9,625 nucleotides of DNA, taken from the NCBI GenBank assembly GCA_945788595.1, contig CALZMS010000020.1:1-9625 (forward strand). Direction: 5' to 3'. This document shows, one piece after another, positions 6,289-9,625 of this stretch. This stretch comes from an uncultured Lachnospiraceae bacterium (GTDB taxonomy: Bacteria; Bacillota; Clostridia; Lachnospirales; Lachnospiraceae). How positions within the stretch are numbered: the stretch's first letter is position 1; every line of letters starts with the position of its first letter. Under the pieces are notes generated by a model. That model had not been told where the DNA came from. It saw nothing but the letters and a program-made list of their open reading frames with translations, and ran no database searches. The position numbers and the translations under genes were made by a program.

Positions 6289-7065
6289 TCACAAAAAATA
6301 TTGCTGTATGACATTTTCTATTATTTTTGCGGTAAGCGGATGATCTTTTGTCTCAAATGTAGTAATCAGATTTATTGTTGGAATATATCCAAAGGCTGTA
6401 TAAAGCTGCATTTTCTGGAAAGCATTTTGCGCATAGGAAGGGATATCTATTTTTCCAAAGTGCTCCCAGACAAAAAGTTCTCCAGAATGAAGATGACGTA
6501 TGGTAAAATCTGGATACAAAGTCACTTCTCCAAGCTTCAACTGACATTCATAACGGAAAGGGATTTGGTGAAAATACAATGTCTGATCAATGAGGACTTC
6601 CGACTTCGAACGAACAACGTGGCCAGACAGGCAGGGATAGCGAAGTTGATCTGAATGTGATGGGTTTGTTTCAAAGGACTCCTCTGCCCAGTCCGACAGT
6701 TCCTGAGATAGAGGTTTCATTGATGAACTCAACATTTTCTTATAGGCGGGCTTCTGTAAAAGTTGATCGACTTTGGCTGAATAATTCTGATATTGCTTAA
6801 GATATGCATCAATAGCTTTTTTCTCAGTGTTTAAGTCCTGAAGGCAGGCATCCAGATATTTCTTTTGCATTAGCTGGCTGGCAAATTCCCGATTCTTTGT
6901 CGAAATGGTGGTTGGCTTTCCATCCAGAATATGCTGCATTTTAATATATTTTCCATTCTGAATGCAAATAAGATGTCCTTTTGGAAAGTGTGTGAGCTGC
7001 TTTTCTAGTTTGCTGATTTGTGACTGAATTTGCTGTTTTCGAATTTTTTGTTCCTGTAGGGACAT
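6289..7065 (-). CDS. PD-(D/E)XK nuclease-like protein, function unknown
   Basis: A 258-residue protein. Residues 1-25 and roughly 58-110 are charged and helical, likely coiled coil. The C-terminal half carries what looks like a PD-(D/E)XK nuclease core: SKSE with Glu156, a short helix, RYECQLKL, YPDF with Asp186, and FVWEHFGK with Glu201. The usual third-motif lysine two residues after Glu201 is phenylalanine here; Lys205 or His202 could substitute. TTFETKDHPL (235-244) closes the domain. I recall similar uncharacterised proteins with an EHFG or EHLG motif in clostridia. The start has AAGGAGG (7072-7078) 6 nt upstream. The gene looks more AT-rich than its neighbours and sits between repeat arrays B and C, hinting at transfer or a link to the repeats (inference). 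No terminator is evident. Target and activity are unknown. Confidence 0.75.
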   Translation of the reverse strand: MSLQEQKIRKQQIQSQISKLEKQLTHFPKGHLICIQNGKYIKMQHILDGKPTTISTKNREFASQLMQKKYLDACLQDLNTEKKAIDAYLKQYQNYSAKVDQLLQKPAYKKMLSSSMKPLSQELSDWAEESFETNPSHSDQLRYPCLSGHVVRSKSEVLIDQTLYFHQIPFRYECQLKLGEVTLYPDFTIRHLHSGELFVWEHFGKIDIPSYAQNAFQKMQLYTAFGYIPTINLITTFETKDHPLTAKIIENVIQQYFL

Positions 7066-7127
7066 GAGCTTCCTCCTTAATGATAGAAATGATTTTTTAG
7101 AAATGTGTTACGGCAAGAATATTACTT

Positions 7128-7156
7128 ATCATAACATAAATATATTATATCAACAA
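7128..7156 (-). promoter_or_regulatory. Putative promoter of the nuclease-like gene
   Basis: On the minus strand TTGTTG (7151-7156) and TATGAT (7128-7133) are 17 nt apart; the -10 box is preceded by TG with one base between, an extended -10. The surrounding DNA is very AT-rich. Transcription would begin near 7121, about 55 nt before the ATG. The promoter begins about 40 bp from the edge of array C. Confidence 0.45.
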
Positions 7157-7194
7157 CTTAGAATTATGATTTTCAAAAATTTTCTGCATGATTG

Positions 7195-7485
7195 TTGGAC
7201 GTTTGCGGGAGATTGGCGAACAGTATGTCCAGTGGCGGACATTTTACTAATGGCTTTTGGATGTTTTCTTCTAGCTTCTGGATACTGCATCCACTTTCTT
7301 GGCTTTGCGGGGTTGGGATTGGATGTTTGCAGGGGATTGGCGGGATGTATGTCCAGCGACGGGCATTTTAGTAATGACTTTTGGATGTTTTCTTCTGGCT
7401 TCTGGGTGCTACATCCACTTTCTTGGCTTTACGGAGGGGAGTTTGGATGTTTGCAGGGAGTTAGAGGGCCATACGTCCAGCGACG
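7195..7485 (+). repeat. Repeat array C: five 62-bp hairpin modules, exact 124-bp composite period
   Basis: Modules start at 7195, 7257, 7319, 7381 and 7443, each exactly 62 bp apart, alternating Y-X-Y-X-Y as in array B and nearly identical to it in sequence. Stem pairs include TGGACGT with ATGTCCA (7195) and TGGATGT with ACATCCA (7381). The array lies between the nuclease-like gene and the end of the rnf operon, in the same orientation as A and B. The last module fades after the ACGTCCA near 7473-7479. Confidence 0.9.
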
Positions 7486-7501
7486 TATATTCCCAGGCAG
7501 A

Positions 7502-7532
7502 AGAAGGAGCCTGCATCCAACAGGCTCCTTCT
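7502..7532 (-). terminator. Strong hairpin downstream of rnfB, probable operon terminator
   Basis: AGAAGGAGCCTG (7502-7513) and CAGGCTCCTTCT (7521-7532) form a perfect 12-bp stem with a 7-nt loop. It lies about 110 nt past the rnfB stop at the edge of array C. The sequence after it on the minus strand (TCTGCC) is only weakly U-rich, so termination would depend mainly on stem strength. The loop reads TTGGATG on the minus strand, the same seven bases that open the repeat modules. Confidence 0.55.
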
Positions 7533-7643
7533 CCGACATCTTACATCCTCTTATATCTTATATTCTCTGACAAGTAAATTCTCTGATCAATAATCTAGCT
7601 GACAGATTACGTCCAAACTCATCCACTTAGTCAAGCTTCAGCC

Positions 7644-8432
7644 TTACACCAGACTCTTCCGCGGACATGCCTCGCGGCATTTACCGCAGTTGATGCATTT
7701 GTCGTAGTCAATCTGCGGTACGTTGTTCTCCAGCTTGATAGCGCCAACAGGACAGTTTCTTTCGCACTTTTTGCAGCTGATGCATCCGGCATCGCACTGT
7801 ACCATTACCGCTTTTCCTTTTTCTGTACAGCTGCAGGCCACGTGGGGCACGGCATCGTAGGGCACCAGGGAAATCAGGTGCTGCGGACAGGCAGCGATAC
7901 ATTTCTTACAGGATTTACATTTTTCCTTATCGACTACGGCCACGCCATTTACTACGTGGATGGCATCGAAGGGACAAGCCTTTACACAGTTGCCAAAACC
8001 AAGACAGCCGTTGTTGCAGATCTTGGATCCGCCGTTCGGCACGTAGGCCATCATGGCACAGTCCTCGATACCGGTGTAGGTATACTGGATCCGGGACTTC
8101 TCGCAGTCGCCGCCGCAGTGTACGAAAGCCACCATTTTTCTCTTATTGCCAACGGCTTCGCCCATGATCTCACCGACTTTTGCTGCTACTGCCGCACCGC
8201 CTACAGGACATCCGTCTGCCGGAGCTTCTCCTTTGGCGATAGCTGCTGCCAGACCGTCACAGCCGGGATAGCCGCAGCCGCCGCAGTTGTTGCCGGGCAA
8301 TACTTCACGGACAGCCACTTCTCTTGGATCTGTTTCTACATGAAAAGCTTTACCGGCCAGGCCCAGCAGGATACCGATCACAATACCGGTACCGCCCACC
8401 ATCACGGCCGCAAGAATAATTGCTGTACTCAT
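7644..8432 (-). CDS. rnfB: Rnf electron transport complex subunit B
   Basis: RnfB is the ferredoxin-like, membrane-anchored subunit that takes electrons from reduced ferredoxin into the Rnf complex. The 262-residue protein opens with one hydrophobic anchor (about 3-27). Next is the CGGCGYPGC block (Cys50, 53, 58, 75) typical of RnfB, then a middle cysteine group (Cys106, 110, 125). Four ferredoxin-type clusters of cysteines follow: 139/143/149/153, 172/175/178/182, 217/220/223/227 and 246/249/252/256. Two further cysteines occur at 200 and 202. The start has AGGAGGTG (8441-8448), which overlaps the rnfA stop codon, so the two are translationally close. It is the last gene of the operon, as in the common C-D-G-E-A-B order. 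Confidence 0.96.
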   Translation of the reverse strand: MSTAIILAAVMVGGTGIVIGILLGLAGKAFHVETDPREVAVREVLPGNNCGGCGYPGCDGLAAAIAKGEAPADGCPVGGAAVAAKVGEIMGEAVGNKRKMVAFVHCGGDCEKSRIQYTYTGIEDCAMMAYVPNGGSKICNNGCLGFGNCVKACPFDAIHVVNGVAVVDKEKCKSCKKCIAACPQHLISLVPYDAVPHVACSCTEKGKAVMVQCDAGCISCKKCERNCPVGAIKLENNVPQIDYDKCINCGKCREACPRKSLV

Positions 8433-8446
8433 TTTTTCGCCACCTC

Positions 8447-9022
8447 CTAGATCAAACCGGAAAATCCGAAAAAGGCGATGGACATCAGTCCTGCCGTCAA
8501 CAGTACCATTGGCATACCTTTAAAAGGTTCCGGAATATCGTTATACTCGATCTTTTCACGAAGTCCGGCCATGATCACGATGGAAACAGTAAAGCCCACA
8601 GCTGTAGCAATACCTGCTACGGTACTGGAAAGGATACCATAATCATTCTGCACATTGGTCAGAGCCACACCCAGAACGGCACAGTTTGTGGTGATCAGGG
8701 GCAGATACACACCCAGACTCTTATACAGCGCCGGGATCGTCTTTTTCAGGAACATTTCCACCAGCTGTACGAGGGCAGCGATGACCAGAATAAAGACGAT
8801 GGTCTGCAGATACGTAATATTAGCCGGAACAAGAATGAACCGGTAGATCACGCTGGTCACAAAGGACGAAATCGTGATAACGAAGATAACAGCGCCGCCC
8901 ATACCGGCCGCCGTATCGATTTTTTTGGAAACGCCAAGGAAGGGACACAGACCCATAAACTGGCTGAGTACCACGTTGTTTACGAAGGCTGCACCGATGG
9001 CGATCATGATCAGTTCTCTCAT
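8447..9022 (-). CDS. rnfA: Rnf electron transport complex subunit A
   Basis: RnfA is an integral membrane subunit homologous to NqrE of Na+-NQR and to RnfE, part of the core that couples electron flow to Na+ or H+ translocation. The 191-residue protein is the usual length and is hydrophobic throughout, with about six membrane helices. Family landmarks include NNVVLSQFMGLCPFLGVSKK (15-34) and LITTNCAVLGVAL (108-120); the cysteine in each is the conserved pair thought to hold an iron site between RnfA and RnfE. Its ATG overlaps the rnfE stop by 4 nt (ATGA), and AAGGAGG lies inside the end of rnfE, which points to coupled translation. Confidence 0.97.
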   Translation of the reverse strand: MRELIMIAIGAAFVNNVVLSQFMGLCPFLGVSKKIDTAAGMGGAVIFVITISSFVTSVIYRFILVPANITYLQTIVFILVIAALVQLVEMFLKKTIPALYKSLGVYLPLITTNCAVLGVALTNVQNDYGILSSTVAGIATAVGFTVSIVIMAGLREKIEYNDIPEPFKGMPMVLLTAGLMSIAFFGFSGLI

Positions 9023-9625
9023 GCTTCTTCCTCCTTACCTGTGGTCTTCTGCTCAGCCACTCTACCGCTGCAGACACGGTTTCCGCAATTCATGCAGCTG
9101 GTACGGGAGCAGACTGTGGAGCCGTCCTGATTCTTTCTTGCACTGCCGATCTTGAATTTATTCTGGAAAGCGATCAGGAAAGCCAGCACAAAGAAGGCAC
9201 CCGGAGCCAGAATAAAAATGGTGATCGGTGTGTAGAAGGAAGGCATCACAGTGAAACCGAAAATCTTTCCTGCGCCGAGAAGCTCTCTGACGATACCAAT
9301 ACAGGTCAGACCGAGGGTGAAACCAAGGCCCATGCCGATACCATCAAAGATAGACGGAATCACTTTATTTTTGGAAGCATAAGCCTCTGCACGGCCAAGA
9401 ATGATACAGTTTACTACGATCAGCGGGATATAAATACCCAGCGCAGAATAAAGCGACGGGATAAATCCCTGCAGAAGGAACTGTACAATGGTTACAAAGG
9501 AAGCAACGATAACAATATAGGCCGGCATACGCACACCATCCGGGATCACCTTTCTTAATAAGGAAATCATCAGATTGGACATAGTCAGGATGACCATAGT
9601 TGTCAGACCCATACCCAGACCATTG
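9019..9625 (-). CDS. rnfE: Rnf electron transport complex subunit E, N-terminus beyond window edge
   Basis: RnfE is the second inverted-topology membrane subunit paired with RnfA. About 201 codons are visible; the reading frame stays open to the edge with NGLGMGLTTMVILT, which is internal to RnfE, so the true start is outside the window. Several hydrophobic helices and the motif IPLIVVNCIILGRAEAYA, with the conserved cysteine, identify it. After the last helix the protein carries a hydrophilic tail of about 40 residues with four cysteines (VCSRTSCMNCGNRVC), then KEEEA. Similar cysteine-bearing tails appear, from memory, in other clostridial RnfE proteins, but they are not part of the core fold. 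The upstream rnfC, D and G are expected just outside. Confidence 0.95.
   Translation of the reverse strand, partial: NGLGMGLTTMVILTMSNLMISLLRKVIPDGVRMPAYIVIVASFVTIVQFLLQGFIPSLYSALGIYIPLIVVNCIILGRAEAYASKNKVIPSIFDGIGMGLGFTLGLTCIGIVRELLGAGKIFGFTVMPSFYTPITIFILAPGAFFVLAFLIAFQNKFKIGSARKNQDGSTVCSRTSCMNCGNRVCSGRVAEQKTTGKEEEA

Noticed and set aside
4382..7485. CRISPR arrays
   Set aside because: There are no unique spacers: linkers are as conserved as the stems, the modules are dyad-like 62-mers, and no cas gene is present.
7064..7577. Plus-strand open frames of 92-168 codons across array C
   Set aside because: Same reasoning: frame is not conserved between modules, and the start overlaps the nuclease-like gene start on the other strand.

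Overview
The window looks like chromosomal DNA from an anaerobic Firmicute, most likely Lachnospiraceae or a close clostridial relative. This is inferred from an Rnf complex locus, a stand-alone rubredoxin, strong AGGAGG-type ribosome binding sites and the protein families present; no species can be named from sequence alone. Every convincing gene lies on the minus strand, so the gene order below is read from right to left.

Right edge to 7644: the end of an rnf operon. It has rnfE (cut by the window edge), rnfA (4-nt ATGA overlap with rnfE) and rnfB (14-nt gap, with its ribosome binding site over the rnfA stop). These encode part of the membrane ferredoxin:NAD+ oxidoreductase that couples electron transfer to ion pumping. 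7643-4100: a low-density region with two genes, a PD-(D/E)XK nuclease-like protein (6289-7065) and an orphan biotin synthase, bioB (4795-5748). Three intergenic repeat arrays surround them: C (7195-7485), B (5865-6226) and A (4382-4725). 4099-1520: a large protein with a degenerate KaiC/RecA-like N-terminus and a PEP synthase-type ATP-grasp domain, but no phosphohistidine or PEP-binding domain. 1464-1303: rubredoxin, followed by a clear terminator. 974-1: the first 324 codons of glmS, which runs off the left edge.

The most unusual content is the repeat system. The three arrays hold 17 copies of one 62-bp module, all in the same orientation. Each copy carries a TTGGAYR motif at module positions 1-7 and its pairing partner near positions 31-37. 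In arrays B and C two variants (X and Y) alternate, giving an exact 124-bp period. The stem is retained by paired changes, for example TTGGATGT/ACATCCAA in one copy and TTGGACAT/ATGTCCAA in another. Several copies use G.U pairs that work only in a plus-strand transcript, so the arrays may encode structured RNA antisense to the surrounding genes. A 124-bp period cannot keep a reading frame, so the open frames across the arrays are not proteins.

The genes fall into separate functions: amino-sugar synthesis (glmS), redox carriers and energy conservation (rubredoxin, rnf), biotin synthesis (bioB) and two poorly understood proteins. Promoter and terminator calls are made by eye and are tentative unless stated.
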